The notes under the pieces are model-generated. The model saw only the letters and a program-made list of their open reading frames with translations, made no database searches and was not told the origin of the DNA. The translations under genes were made by a program, and so were the position numbers. Of a DNA stretch of 64,000 nt, positions 1 through 8,567 are shown in pieces. The DNA comes from Streptomyces sp. S3(2020) (GTDB taxonomy: Bacteria; Actinomycetota; Actinomycetes; Streptomycetales; Streptomycetaceae), in contig NZ_JABERD010000010.1 in NCBI RefSeq assembly GCF_013044505.1, positions 38,759 through 102,758 of the forward strand, written 5' to 3'. Numbering within the stretch: position 1 is the stretch's first letter; every line of letters begins with the position of its first letter.

Positions 1-835
1 CAACGGCGAAGGCCCCGTCACCGGCCGCGCCCTCGGCCTCCACCCCGACATCGACGTCCTCGCCTTCACCGGCTCCACCGCGGTCGGCCGCCACTTCCTG
101 CACTACGCCGCCGACTCCAACCTCAAGCGCGTCTGGCTCGAACTCGGCGGCAAGTCACCCAACATCATCCTTCCCGACGCCCCCGACCTGGAGAAGGCCG
201 CCGCCACCGCGGCCTGGGGCATCTTCTTCAACCAGGGCGAGATGTGCACCGCCCCGTCCCGGCTGCTGGTGCACTCCTCGATCGCCGAGCGCGTCACCGA
301 GGCGATCGTGGCCCGGGCCCGGGAACTGCGGGTCGGCGACCCGCTCGACCCGGTCACCGAGATGGGCGCGCTGGTGGGCGTGCGCCACCTGGAGCGCGTC
401 CTCGACCACATCGCCACCGGCGTCGAGGAAGGCGCCCGGCTGCGCGCGGGGGGCGAACGCACACGGGCCGACACCGGCGGCAGCTACCTCCAGCCGACCG
501 TCTTCGACGGCGTCGACCCCGGCATGCGGCTGGCCCGTGAGGAGATCTTCGGCCCGGTGCTCTCCGTCCTCACCTTCGACGACCTGGACGAGGCGGTACG
601 CATGGCCAACGCCACCGAGTACGGCCTCGCGGCCGGGCTGTGGACCTCCGACCTGTCCACGGCCCACCAGGTCTCCCGCGCGCTGAAGGCCGGCACGGTC
701 TGGGTCAACTGCTACGAGGAGGGCGACCTGACCGTCCCCTTCGGCGGCATGAAGCAGTCCGGCAACGGCCGCGACAAGTCCGCCCACGCCATCGAGAAGT
801 ACACCGAACTGAAGACCACCTGGATCCAGCTGTGA
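1..835 (+). CDS. Aldehyde dehydrogenase, 5' end outside window
   Basis: NAD(P)-dependent aldehyde dehydrogenase, cut by the window edge; the reading frame is open from base 2 and about 277 residues are visible. Seen: the cofactor-loop motif FTGST, the ELGGKSPN stretch with the general-base Glu, and NQGEMC with the catalytic Cys, followed by the C-terminal EEIFGPVL and PFGGMKQSG signatures. The stop overlaps the GTG of the next gene (GTGA). Because that gene is PuuD-like, the likely substrate is gamma-glutamyl-gamma-aminobutyraldehyde (PuuC role in putrescine breakdown); this is inferred from context, and the family fold alone does not fix the substrate. Confidence 0.9.
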   Translation, partial: NGEGPVTGRALGLHPDIDVLAFTGSTAVGRHFLHYAADSNLKRVWLELGGKSPNIILPDAPDLEKAAATAAWGIFFNQGEMCTAPSRLLVHSSIAERVTEAIVARARELRVGDPLDPVTEMGALVGVRHLERVLDHIATGVEEGARLRAGGERTRADTGGSYLQPTVFDGVDPGMRLAREEIFGPVLSVLTFDDLDEAVRMANATEYGLAAGLWTSDLSTAHQVSRALKAGTVWVNCYEEGDLTVPFGGMKQSGNGRDKSAHAIEKYTELKTTWIQL

Positions 836-1545
836 GCCGTACGAGCAGGCCCGCGCGCCCCCTGATAGCGATCCCCGCCCGCTTCTCCGCCACCACCTCC
901 GCCCTGCGGTACGCCGCCGAGGTCAACGCCCGCGCCCTCATCGAGGCCGTCTGGCGGGCCGGCGGCGAACCGGCGGGCATCCACCCCGCCGCCACGGACG
1001 TCACCGAGCGCCTCGCCCGCTTCGACGGCGTCCTGCTCCCCGGCGGCGGCGACCTCGCCCCGCACCGCTACGGGGCGCCAGGAGTCCACGACAGCGTCTA
1101 CGACGTGGACGAGGTACAGGACGCCTTCGACCTCGAAGTCGCCCGGCACGCGGTGCGCTCGGGCCTGCCCCTGCTGGCGGTCTGCCGTGGCCTCCAGGTC
1201 GTCAACGTCGCCCTCGGCGGCACCCTGGAGCAGGACATGGGCGGCCCCGACGGCGAACACCGCCACGTCGTGCACCCGGTGGCCGTCCAGCGGGGCACCC
1301 TGCTGGAGCGGGCCACCAGGGCGCAGAAGGTCGAGGCGTCCTGCTACCACCACCAGCGCGTCGACCGCCTCGGCACGGGACTGGCGATCACCGCACGCGC
1401 CGCCGACCACACCGTGGAAGGCCTCGAACTCCCCGGCGCCCAGGGCTGGTTCACCGCCGTCCAATGGCACCCCGAGGACACCGCCCACGAGGACCCCACC
1501 CAACAGGGCCTCTTCGACGCCCTTGTACGAGCCGCCCGTGCCTGA
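832..1545 (+). CDS. Gamma-glutamyl-gamma-aminobutyrate hydrolase (PuuD-like, peptidase C26)
   Basis: Class I glutamine-amidotransferase-fold hydrolase, 237 residues, expected to release GABA from gamma-glutamyl-GABA in the cytoplasm. The nucleophile elbow LLAVCRG (Cys118) and the QWHPE motif (His213, Glu215) complete the triad; LLPGGGD at about 68-74 is the oxyanion-side loop. I chose GTG 832 because it overlaps the stop of the upstream aldehyde dehydrogenase (GTGA), the usual sign of translational coupling, and gives a family-typical N terminus (RPLIAIPARF). Upstream ATG codons in this frame lie inside the dehydrogenase gene. The two genes form the end of a polyamine-type operon. Confidence 0.88.
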   Translation: MSRTSRPARPLIAIPARFSATTSALRYAAEVNARALIEAVWRAGGEPAGIHPAATDVTERLARFDGVLLPGGGDLAPHRYGAPGVHDSVYDVDEVQDAFDLEVARHAVRSGLPLLAVCRGLQVVNVALGGTLEQDMGGPDGEHRHVVHPVAVQRGTLLERATRAQKVEASCYHHQRVDRLGTGLAITARAADHTVEGLELPGAQGWFTAVQWHPEDTAHEDPTQQGLFDALVRAARA

Positions 1546-1553
1546 CCTCGGGC

Positions 1554-1721
1554 TCAGCGGCCGGCCTGCCGGGCCGCCGACCCGACGCGCGCGATGCCGC
1601 CGGCCGTCCGGTCGAGCACGACTTGGGCGCGGGAGCCCTTGAGGACCAGGCCGATGACGGCGGGGTCGGCGCGGGCGAGCCGTACGAAGGCGTCGTAGGG
1701 GACGGGGTGTCGAGCGGTCAT
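1554..1721 (-). pseudogene. Nucleotidyltransferase-like fragment, 55 aa
   Basis: A 55-residue reading frame with a good ribosome binding site (AGGAG, 8 bases before ATG 1721). Its first 33 residues resemble the start of aminoglycoside-nucleotidyltransferase-like proteins: a helix, then VIGLVLKGSRAQ, which is the strand and GS motif of the NTase fold. After Arg31 the expected Asp-containing metal site does not follow and the frame stops. I read it as a truncated remnant; a genuinely short protein is possible. It converges on the PuuD-like gene with 8 bases between the stops. Confidence 0.5.
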
Positions 1722-1825
1722 GGGGTGATCTCCTGATCTGCGGCGCGGCCGCAGGCATGGCTGTGGAGGCGGCCCCGCGGCCGGGGTGCCCTTACCGTCC
1801 GCGGCGGTGCTCGGTCGCGCACTGC

Positions 1826-1859
1826 GAAGGGCCGCACCCCGCGACGGGTGCGGCCCTTC
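1826..1859 (-). terminator. Perfect 14-bp hairpin terminator
   Basis: GAAGGGCCGCACCC and its exact reverse complement are separated by six bases (CGCGAC). It lies 30 bases past the stop of the DUF3500-type gene on the minus strand. There is no long U tract, as is common for Streptomyces terminators. Confidence 0.75.
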
Positions 1860-1888
1860 ACCATGACGGGATGTTCACGCCGTGCGCG

Positions 1889-3226
1889 TCACTGGTGATG
1901 CGGCGACGTCAGGTAGTGCTGCCTGAGGAGCTCCTTTCCGTAGTCGTTGCCGTTCGGGGTGCGGATGACGGAGTGGACGTGCATCTGGGTGGGGGTGCCC
2001 TCGGTGCCGCCGTAGGCGCCGCGCAGCGGGCCCGGTGCCTGGCAGTCCACCTCGATCCACACCACCGGGCTGTGCACGCGGACGTAGAAGGCGTCGTCGT
2101 CGCCGGTGCCGCCGGCCCAGGTGACGTAGGTGTCGGAGAGGTGCTTGCGGATCTCGGCCAGGGTGACCTTGGCGGCGTCGGCCTTGGCGCGGCCGACGAA
2201 GGCCTGCGCGATGCCGAGGAGCTTCGTCCGCTGCGCGCCGCTGAGGGCGTTGCCGCGCAGGCCCGTGTACGCCTGGACCGTGTTGTCGGAGAACGCGCCC
2301 GCCTTCATGGACTCGTTCGACTTGGTCGAGGACTCGATGGCGACCTTCTGCTGCGCCTCGGTCAGGGAGTTGACGAAGGCGAGGCTCGCGACGACCTCCT
2401 CGTGGCAGACCGTCACCGTCTCGCCGTCGATCTCCATCGAGGTCGGCTCCGAACCCCAGAAGCAGGGGCTCATGACCACCTGGTCGCCGAGCACGAAGTA
2501 GTTGACGACCAGGTGGTGGCCGTCGAACTGGAAGCCCCAGGGCTCGGTCGCGGACGGGGTGCCCATCACCGTCCAGTAGTAGGCGTCCTCGTTGAAGGCG
2601 GTGGTGTTGCCGATCGCCTCGCCGGCCGCCTGGTTGATCTTCCGGATCTTCTCCGTGGTCTCCAGACCGTCGGCGCTCAGCGCGGCCTTCAACAGGGCGG
2701 TGCCCAGCGCCTGCTGATCATCCGTCAGATCGGCGAGGGAGACGCCCTGGCGTTCGTAGGAGTCGATGTTGCTCCACAGCCGCCACTCGGTGGAGTGCAC
2801 CGTGAACTGCGTCGAGGACTTCTGGGTGTCGGTGAGCCCGGCCAGGAACGCGTTCGCGGCCGAGATCACCGCAGCGGTGGCCACCTTCGTGGAGTGGATC
2901 GTGAAGAGGTCGTCGATCCGCTTGCCGTCGGTGGTGAGACCGAAGAAGTCCTCGGTGATCGACTGGTTGCCGGGACCGCCGGTGCCGCCGCCCGGGCCGC
3001 CGCTGGGGGCACCGCTCGGCGAGGCACTGGCCGTGGCGTCCGCGGTGCCGGTGGTGTCGTCGGCCAGCGCGGCCCAGGCCCCGGCGCCGCCCATCGTGGC
3101 GACGGCCGTCGCGCCGCTGGCGAAGAAGACCTTGCGCATGAAGTTACGGCGGCTCGCGTGAGCACGGCGGCCGGCTTCGGACTGCGGCTCCCGGGCCGTG
3201 GGCTCACCGGTGTCGAGCTCGGTCAT
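1889..3226 (-). CDS. TAT-exported DUF3500-type protein
   Basis: 445 residues. The N terminus has a twin-arginine signal (SRRNFMRKVFF, about 26-36) followed by a hydrophobic Ala/Gly stretch, then a low-complexity Gly/Pro/Ser linker (about 65-85). The body matches my memory of the DUF3500 family (WGFQFDGHHL, FWGSEPT and a C-terminal HVHSVIRTPNGNDYG). Members are predicted secreted proteins of unknown function, rich in His, Trp and acidic residues. The start ATG 3226 has GAAGGGAA at a suitable distance. It stands alone, with a strong terminator behind it and the two-component system upstream in the same direction. Confidence 0.8.
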   Translation of the reverse strand: MTELDTGEPTAREPQSEAGRRAHASRRNFMRKVFFASGATAVATMGGAGAWAALADDTTGTADATASASPSGAPSGGPGGGTGGPGNQSITEDFFGLTTDGKRIDDLFTIHSTKVATAAVISAANAFLAGLTDTQKSSTQFTVHSTEWRLWSNIDSYERQGVSLADLTDDQQALGTALLKAALSADGLETTEKIRKINQAAGEAIGNTTAFNEDAYYWTVMGTPSATEPWGFQFDGHHLVVNYFVLGDQVVMSPCFWGSEPTSMEIDGETVTVCHEEVVASLAFVNSLTEAQQKVAIESSTKSNESMKAGAFSDNTVQAYTGLRGNALSGAQRTKLLGIAQAFVGRAKADAAKVTLAEIRKHLSDTYVTWAGGTGDDDAFYVRVHSPVVWIEVDCQAPGPLRGAYGGTEGTPTQMHVHSVIRTPNGNDYGKELLRQHYLTSPHHQ

Positions 3227-3392
3227 CGTCGCTGATTCCCTTCGTCGTCGGCACGTCCCCGCCGGACGGCCGCCCGTTGATCACTGTGGGGGAGCGAACT
3301 GAGTCCGAGCTGAAACAGGCCGCGCGGGCGGCCGGGAGGAAGCCGCCGAAGGGCGCAGGGATCCCTTCTGAACTGCGAATATGTGGGGACGC

Positions 3393-4877
3393 TTAGAGTT
3401 CGCGGCCGTGCGCGGGGAGCGTCACCGAGAACTCGGTGCGGCCGGGCTCGCTCGCCACGTCGAGGCGGCCCTCGTGCGCCTCGGTGATCGCCGCGGCGAT
3501 GGCCAGGCCCAGCCCCGTGCCGCCCTCCCGGCCGGGGACACGGGAGCGGGAGGCGTCGGCCCGGGTGAAGCGTTCGAAGACCGAGGGCAGGAGAGCGGGC
3601 GGGATGCCGGGACCGTCGTCCCGCACGCGGACCACGCAGTGCGTGTCCGTGGCCTCCACGACCACGGTGATCTTCGTGCCCGGAGGGGTGTGCAGACGGG
3701 CGTTGGCCAGCAGGTTGGCCACCACCTGGTGCAGCCGTGAGGCGTCGCCGGACACGGCCGCCCGGCCGCCGTCGAGGCGCAACGCCAGCTGCCAGTCGTG
3801 CTCGGCGCCCGCGGCCCGCGCGTCCCACACCGCCTCGGCGACCAGCGTCGCGAGGTTCACCTCGTCCGACCGCAGGGGCCGACCCTCGTCGAGCCGGGCG
3901 AGCAGCAGCAGATCCTCGACGAGCCCGGTCATCCGGGCCGACTGCGCGGCGACCCGGTCCCAGGCCAACTCCGGTGCCATCGTGCGCGTCCCGCTCCTCA
4001 TGAACTCGGCGTAGCCCGCGATCGAGGCGAGCGGTGTACGCAGCTCATGGCTGGCGTCGGCGAGGAAGCGCCGCATCCGGTCCTCGGTGCGCTGGCGTTC
4101 GGCGAGCGAGGACTCCACATGGTCGATCAGGCGGTTGAGCCCGACACCGACCTGGCCGGTCTCGGTGCCGGGATCGGTGTCCGCGGTCGGCACGCGGGTG
4201 AGCCCCGTGACCTCACCGCGGTCCAGCGGTACCCGGGCGACCTCCGCCGCGGTGGCGGCGACCCGGCCCAGGGGGCGCAGCTGGCGTCGTACGACCACGG
4301 TCGCGGCACCCGCCGCGGCGGCCAGCCCGGCGGAGGCGATCCCGGCCTCCACGACGACCAGGCCGTCGATCATGCGCTGCACGTCGTGCATGGGGAGTCC
4401 GGCCAGCACGGGCACCCCGTCGCCGCCGATCGCGGTCACGCGGTACGTGCCGAGCCCGGGGACGGTGCGCGTGTGCAGAGAGCCGTCCGTCGTGATGCCG
4501 TCGAGGGCGGCGCGCTGGGCGGCGGTGAGGACCTGCTGGCGGCCGTCGGGGGTCACGACCTCGGCGGCGATGACCTGGCCGTCGCTGAAGCGGGCCGCGA
4601 GCGTCCCGGTCGGCTGTCCGCGCTCGTTGAGGAAGCCGAGGTCCGTCGCGCCGCCCGTGCGTCGCTGGAGGCCGCCCTGGCTGCGTTCGGCGGCGTCGGT
4701 GACGCGTTGGTCCAGATCCCCGAGCAGATAGACGCGTTGGACGAACACCGTCGTGAGGGCCATGGCCGCGCACACGGCGACCATGGCCACGGAGATGAAC
4801 ACCACCAGGCGCACCCGCAGCGAGCGCCGTCCCAGACGCGGGCGGGGCAGCCGAGCGCCGCGTCGAGGTCGCCTCAT
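3393..4877 (-). CDS. Two-component sensor histidine kinase
   Basis: 494 residues. Membrane sensor with TM1 at about 20-45, an extracytoplasmic sensing loop of about 120 residues, TM2 at about 170-195, a HAMP-like linker, a HisKA domain with the phosphoacceptor His in DASHELRTP (about residue 275) and a HATPase domain (NLLANAR N-box, DGPGIPP G1, GGTGLGLAI G2). It autophosphorylates and passes phosphate to the regulator encoded just upstream. Its ATG overlaps that regulator's stop (ATGA), so the pair is coupled. The ligand cannot be told from the sequence; the loop has no Cys or His cluster. Confidence 0.92.
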   Translation of the reverse strand: MRRPRRGARLPRPRLGRRSLRVRLVVFISVAMVAVCAAMALTTVFVQRVYLLGDLDQRVTDAAERSQGGLQRRTGGATDLGFLNERGQPTGTLAARFSDGQVIAAEVVTPDGRQQVLTAAQRAALDGITTDGSLHTRTVPGLGTYRVTAIGGDGVPVLAGLPMHDVQRMIDGLVVVEAGIASAGLAAAAGAATVVVRRQLRPLGRVAATAAEVARVPLDRGEVTGLTRVPTADTDPGTETGQVGVGLNRLIDHVESSLAERQRTEDRMRRFLADASHELRTPLASIAGYAEFMRSGTRTMAPELAWDRVAAQSARMTGLVEDLLLLARLDEGRPLRSDEVNLATLVAEAVWDARAAGAEHDWQLALRLDGGRAAVSGDASRLHQVVANLLANARLHTPPGTKITVVVEATDTHCVVRVRDDGPGIPPALLPSVFERFTRADASRSRVPGREGGTGLGLAIAAAITEAHEGRLDVASEPGRTEFSVTLPAHGREL

Positions 4878-5599
4878 GCCCCGTCGTCCGCGGCCCTGAT
4901 CGCGTAGCCGACACCGCGCACGGTGTGGATCATCGGCGTACGGCCCTTGTCGATCTTGGAGCGGAGGCTGTACACATACACCTCGACCAGGTTGCCCTCG
5001 CCGTCGAACGAGGAGTTCCAGACGTGGTCGAGTATCTGCGTCTTGCTCAGCACCTGGTGCGGGTGGCTCATGAGGAAGGCCAGCAGGTCGAACTCCTTGG
5101 CCGTGAGCGGGACAGGCGTCCCGCCCCGACGCACCTCGCGGCTCCTCTCGGCCAGCACGAGGTCGCCCAGCACCAGCACCTCGTCCTGTTCGGACGCGTC
5201 ATCGGGGCGGACACGGCGCAGCAGGCCCCGCAGCCGCAGCATGACCTCCTCCAGGGAGAACGGCTTGGTCACGTAGTCGTCCGCACCCGCCGACAGTCCG
5301 TCGATGCGGTGCTCCAGGGCATCGCGGGCGGTGAGCATCAGCACGGGCAGCCGGGCGTTCTCGCTCCTGAGCCTGCGCAGGACGTCGACCCCGTCCACGT
5401 CGGGCAGCATCCCGTCCAGGACGACGAGGTGCGGGGAGCAGTCCCGTGCGATCCGCAGCGCGCCACGGCCGTCCCACGCCGCGAACGGCCGCCATCCGGC
5501 CTCGGTCACCGCCGCGGACAGCAACTCGGTGAGCTCGGGCTCGTCGTCGACGATGAGCACGCGGACCGTGCCGTGGCGGGTTGCGGAGGAGCCGGACAT
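4874..5599 (-). CDS. OmpR/PhoB-family response regulator
   Basis: 241 residues. Receiver domain with acidic pair Asp18-Asp19, phosphoacceptor Asp62 (VVLDGMLP) and the conserved Lys in VTKPFS, then a winged-helix DNA-binding domain (LTAKEFDLLAFLMSHP to SLRSKID). I chose ATG 5599, which has GGAAGG 8 bases upstream and begins next to the receiver domain; the longer frame to 5851 would add an 84-residue basic, low-complexity stretch. It is transcribed first, then the kinase. Targets are unknown. Confidence 0.92.
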   Translation of the reverse strand: MSGSSATRHGTVRVLIVDDEPELTELLSAAVTEAGWRPFAAWDGRGALRIARDCSPHLVVLDGMLPDVDGVDVLRRLRSENARLPVLMLTARDALEHRIDGLSAGADDYVTKPFSLEEVMLRLRGLLRRVRPDDASEQDEVLVLGDLVLAERSREVRRGGTPVPLTAKEFDLLAFLMSHPHQVLSKTQILDHVWNSSFDGEGNLVEVYVYSLRSKIDKGRTPMIHTVRGVGYAIRAADDGA

Positions 5600-5786
5600 G
5601 CCCCGACCCTTCCGCAGGCGGCTGTGGGTGGGATGTGAGCGACCTGAGGGCGTGCCATGTGCGGGAGGGGAGGGGAGGGGCGCGCCGGGGTGCGCTCCGG
5701 GCCTCGCCCGGCCGGAGCCATGAAAGAGACGCACACGTGTGCCGCGGGACCGGGATCGGGGCCGACGAACCCCGGCCCGCCGGCCC

Positions 5787-6806
5787 TCACCGCCCGAGTC
5801 GAGGGTCCACGTGGATCTTCGGACCCGGTCCCGCGCCCGCCGGACGCTCACCGGCGAGCACCGGCCCGACCTCGTCGAGCCCCACGGTGGCGGCGACGAG
5901 CGGTCTGGGGTCCACCGATCCGTCGGCGTAGGCCTGGATCGTCGTGGCGAGACCGGGGGAGGCGGACAGGACGCCCACCGCCGTCACGTCCTTGAGGAGG
6001 AGCGTGCGGTGGTCGAGCCGGGCGGGTTCGCCGGCCAGCCCGATGTAGACGACACGGCCGGCCGGTTCGACCAACTCCAGGGCACGGTTGGGGAGATGGG
6101 GCGCGGTCGAGGCGTCCACGACCGAGTCGAACGGCAGGCCGGGCAAGGACCGTTCCGTCCATACGTGCTCGAAGCCCAGCGCCCGGGCGAACGCGAGGGA
6201 GGCGTCCGTGGCGCCCATCAGATGCACCTCGGCACCGGCCGCCCGCAGGAACATCGCGACCAGCAGCCCGATCGTCCCCGGTCCCAGCACCAGCGTACGG
6301 TCGCCGGGACGCGGCGCGGCGGCCCGTGCCGCGCGCAGGGCGTTCCCGCCCGGCTCCACCAGCGCACCGAGCTCCGCGTCGACGGAGTCGGGCAGGGCGT
6401 GCAACGAGGAGGCCGGCACGGCGAGTTGCTCCGCCAGCGCCCCGGCCCGGGCACCGCGGATGCCGACCTCCTGCCGCTGCTCGCACACATGCTGATCGCC
6501 CCGCAGACAGCGGCGGCAGGTGCCGCAGCCGAGCATCGTGTCGCCCATCACCCGGCGCCCGCACCAGTCGGGATCCACACCGTCACCGACCGCGGCCACA
6601 CGCCCGGACCACTCGTGCCCCAGCCGCATGGGATACGCGGAGTGCCCCTGATGGAGATAGGCCATCTCCCCGGTGAAGAACTCCACGTCGGTACCGCACA
6701 CGCCGACCCGCTCGACGTCGACGACGACCTCACCGGGTCCGGCCACCGGCGCCGGGACGTCCCGGACCTCGTAGCCGCCGGGGCCGGTCAGTACGAAAGC
6801 GCGCAT
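5787..6806 (-). CDS. Zinc-dependent alcohol/polyol dehydrogenase
   Basis: Medium-chain dehydrogenase of about 339 residues. Seen: VGVCGTD with the catalytic-zinc Cys, GHEW with the zinc His-Glu, four structural-zinc Cys in CGTCRRCLRGDQHVC, and a Rossmann segment (LVLGPGTIGLLVA). Start choice: ATG 6806 opens with the family-typical MRAFVLTG and lies 10 bases past the stop of the upstream FAH-family gene; ATG 6836 would add 10 residues and overlap it. Same-direction neighbours (FAH-family hydrolase, IclR regulator) and the divergent dehydratase suggest oxidation of a sugar or sugar-derived alcohol. Confidence 0.85.
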   Translation of the reverse strand: MRAFVLTGPGGYEVRDVPAPVAGPGEVVVDVERVGVCGTDVEFFTGEMAYLHQGHSAYPMRLGHEWSGRVAAVGDGVDPDWCGRRVMGDTMLGCGTCRRCLRGDQHVCEQRQEVGIRGARAGALAEQLAVPASSLHALPDSVDAELGALVEPGGNALRAARAAAPRPGDRTLVLGPGTIGLLVAMFLRAAGAEVHLMGATDASLAFARALGFEHVWTERSLPGLPFDSVVDASTAPHLPNRALELVEPAGRVVYIGLAGEPARLDHRTLLLKDVTAVGVLSASPGLATTIQAYADGSVDPRPLVAATVGLDEVGPVLAGERPAGAGPGPKIHVDPRLGR

Positions 6807-6816
6807 CGGGAGCCGC

Positions 6817-7677
6817 TCACCGGGGCCCGAGGACATGCTGGCGCTGCGCGCCGAGCCGCGTGATGCCCAGCTCCATCACGTCACCCGGCGACAGATACAC
6901 GGGCGGGGTGAGCCCCATGCCCACGCCGGGCGGGGTGCCGGTGTTGATGAGGTCGCCGGGCTCCAGGACCAGGAACTGGCTCAGGTAGTGCACGATGACG
7001 TACGGGTCGAAGACCATCGTCTTGGTGCTGCCGGTCTGCCGCCGCACCCCGTTGACGTCCAGCCACATGTCCAGCGCGAGGACGTCGTCGATCTCGTCCG
7101 CCGTGGCCAGCCACGGACCCGCCGGGTTGAAGGTCTCCGCGGACTTGCCCTTGGCCCACTGCCCGCCGCGCTCCAGCTGGAAGCCGCGCTCGCTGACGTC
7201 GTTGACGACCACATACCCGGCGATGGCGTCACGGGCCTCCGCCACCGAATCCAGGTAGCTCGTACGCCGGCCGATCACGATGCCGAGCTCCACCTCCCAG
7301 TCGGTCTTGCCGGCACCGCGCGGGATGCGCACGTCGTCGTGGGGCCCGACCAGTGTGTTCGGCGACTTGGTGAACAGGATCGGCTCGTCGGGCACGGCCA
7401 TGCCGCTCTCGGCGGCGTGGTCACGGTAGTTAAGCCCGATGCACAGGATCTGGTGCGGACGGGCGATGGGCGCGCCGACGCGCTCCCCGGCGAAACGGGA
7501 CACCTGCCCCGCCGCCGTCCGCGCGGCCACCAGCGGGCGCACGCGGTCCAGGCCGCCCGAACCGAAGAACGCCTCGTCGAAGTCGGTGACGACGTCGGAG
7601 AGGTCGACGTACGTCTCGTCGTCGACGCGGGCGACGGGCTTCTCGGCGCCGGGGGCACCGATGCGCATGAGGTACAC
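6817..7677 (-). CDS. Fumarylacetoacetate hydrolase family protein
   Basis: 286 residues. Metal-dependent C-C bond hydrolase of the FAH superfamily: the core starts at CIGLNYRDHA (about 80), then EVELGIVIG with the metal-binding Glu, the GYVVVNDVSERG block and the C-terminal TGTPPGVGMG loop. In non-phosphorylative fucose, rhamnose or pentose pathways such enzymes cleave 2,4-diketo-3-deoxy sugar acids, which fits the IlvD/Edd dehydratase and dehydrogenase here. GTG 7677 has a GGAG ribosome binding site. 2-Hydroxyhepta-2,4-diene-dioate isomerase annotations are the alternative. Confidence 0.88.
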   Translation of the reverse strand: MYLMRIGAPGAEKPVARVDDETYVDLSDVVTDFDEAFFGSGGLDRVRPLVAARTAAGQVSRFAGERVGAPIARPHQILCIGLNYRDHAAESGMAVPDEPILFTKSPNTLVGPHDDVRIPRGAGKTDWEVELGIVIGRRTSYLDSVAEARDAIAGYVVVNDVSERGFQLERGGQWAKGKSAETFNPAGPWLATADEIDDVLALDMWLDVNGVRRQTGSTKTMVFDPYVIVHYLSQFLVLEPGDLINTGTPPGVGMGLTPPVYLSPGDVMELGITRLGAQRQHVLGPR

Positions 7678-7704
7678 GGGGCTGTCTCCAGGGGGGAAGG
7701 GGCT

Positions 7705-8520
7705 TCAGCTGTTCGGCTCGGTCAGCAGGGCGCGGATCTCGTCGAGCGCGTCGACCAGGGAGGCGAGCGGCGTCCGGTAGGCCAGCGCGCTGATGCTCAC
7801 GGCTCCGGAAGGCGCGGTCGGGGAGGTGAGAAACACCGGCAGGGCAAGGCAGTTGACCCCGGTCTCGTTCTCCTGGTCGTCGACGCCGTACCCGCGCTCC
7901 CGCGTGACCGCGAGCTCACCGTGCAGAGCGTCCGCCGCGCACAGACTCCGTGGCGTACGGCGTTGCGGGCCCGCGTCCCCGACCCATGCCTCGACCTCCG
8001 CCAGGGACGTCAACTCCCGGGCCAGCAGCAGCTTTCCGACGGCCGTGGTGTGGGCAGGGTTGCGCCCGCCGATCGTCGACGTCAGCCGGACGGCACCGGA
8101 GGGCGGGTCGACCTTGGCGCGGTAGACGACCTCATGGCCGTCGAGCACCGCGTAATGCGCCGTCTCACCGAACCGGCGTGCCAGCGCGTCCAGCACGGGA
8201 CGGACCCGGACATGATCGGGCCTCGCCTCATGGTGCGCGAACGCCATGCGCAGGAACTCGTCCCCGAGCACATAACGGCCGCGTACGTCCTGGTCGGCCA
8301 ACCCCGCCCGGCGCAGCGCCCCCAGCGCCCGGTGCACGGTCGGCTTGGGGCTCCCGATCGCACGGGTCAGCTCCTCAAGGCCCACGCCCCCGGGATACCG
8401 GGCGAGCTCCTTGAGGACCGCGAGCACCCGGTCCGAACCCACGAGCCGGCCGCCGTCGACACCGGTCGCACCGTCCGTGCCGGGGTCTGTCGGTCCGTCG
8501 TACGTCTGCGTAGGCTTCAT
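7705..8520 (-). CDS. IclR-family transcriptional regulator
   Basis: 271 residues. A Gly/Asp-rich lead of about 30 residues precedes the winged helix (RVLAVLKELARYPGGV, with the recognition helix in GSPKPTVHRALGAL), followed by the IclR effector-binding domain (HTTAVGKLLLA). IclR proteins bind small organic acids. Its position, with 27 bases to the FAH-family gene and 47 bases divergent from the dehydratase gene, makes it the likely local regulator of the sugar-acid genes. Confidence 0.9.
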   Translation of the reverse strand: MKPTQTYDGPTDPGTDGATGVDGGRLVGSDRVLAVLKELARYPGGVGLEELTRAIGSPKPTVHRALGALRRAGLADQDVRGRYVLGDEFLRMAFAHHEARPDHVRVRPVLDALARRFGETAHYAVLDGHEVVYRAKVDPPSGAVRLTSTIGGRNPAHTTAVGKLLLARELTSLAEVEAWVGDAGPQRRTPRSLCAADALHGELAVTRERGYGVDDQENETGVNCLALPVFLTSPTAPSGAVSISALAYRTPLASLVDALDEIRALLTEPNS

Positions 8521-8530
8521 CGCGTTCCGA

Positions 8531-8555
8531 ACAGTAGACCGACGTACCGACTATT
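8531..8555. promoter_or_regulatory. Candidate IclR operator in divergent spacer
   Basis: The 47-base gap between the IclR gene and the dehydratase gene contains two ACCGAC repeats (8538-8543 and 8546-8551) flanked by TAG and CTA in inverted order. Direct repeat plus partial dyad in a divergent regulator/target gap suggests the operator; this is inferred from position and symmetry only. Confidence 0.4.
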
Positions 8556-8567
8556 GGAAGGGACCCC

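Noticed and set aside
1757..3235. 492-residue plus-strand frame
   Set aside because: Shadow of the DUF3500-type gene; Gly/Val/Arg-rich with no recognisable fold.
5600..5851. 84-residue N-terminal extension of the response regulator
   Set aside because: Low-complexity basic sequence without a domain; ATG 5599 has a good ribosome binding site and starts at the receiver domain.
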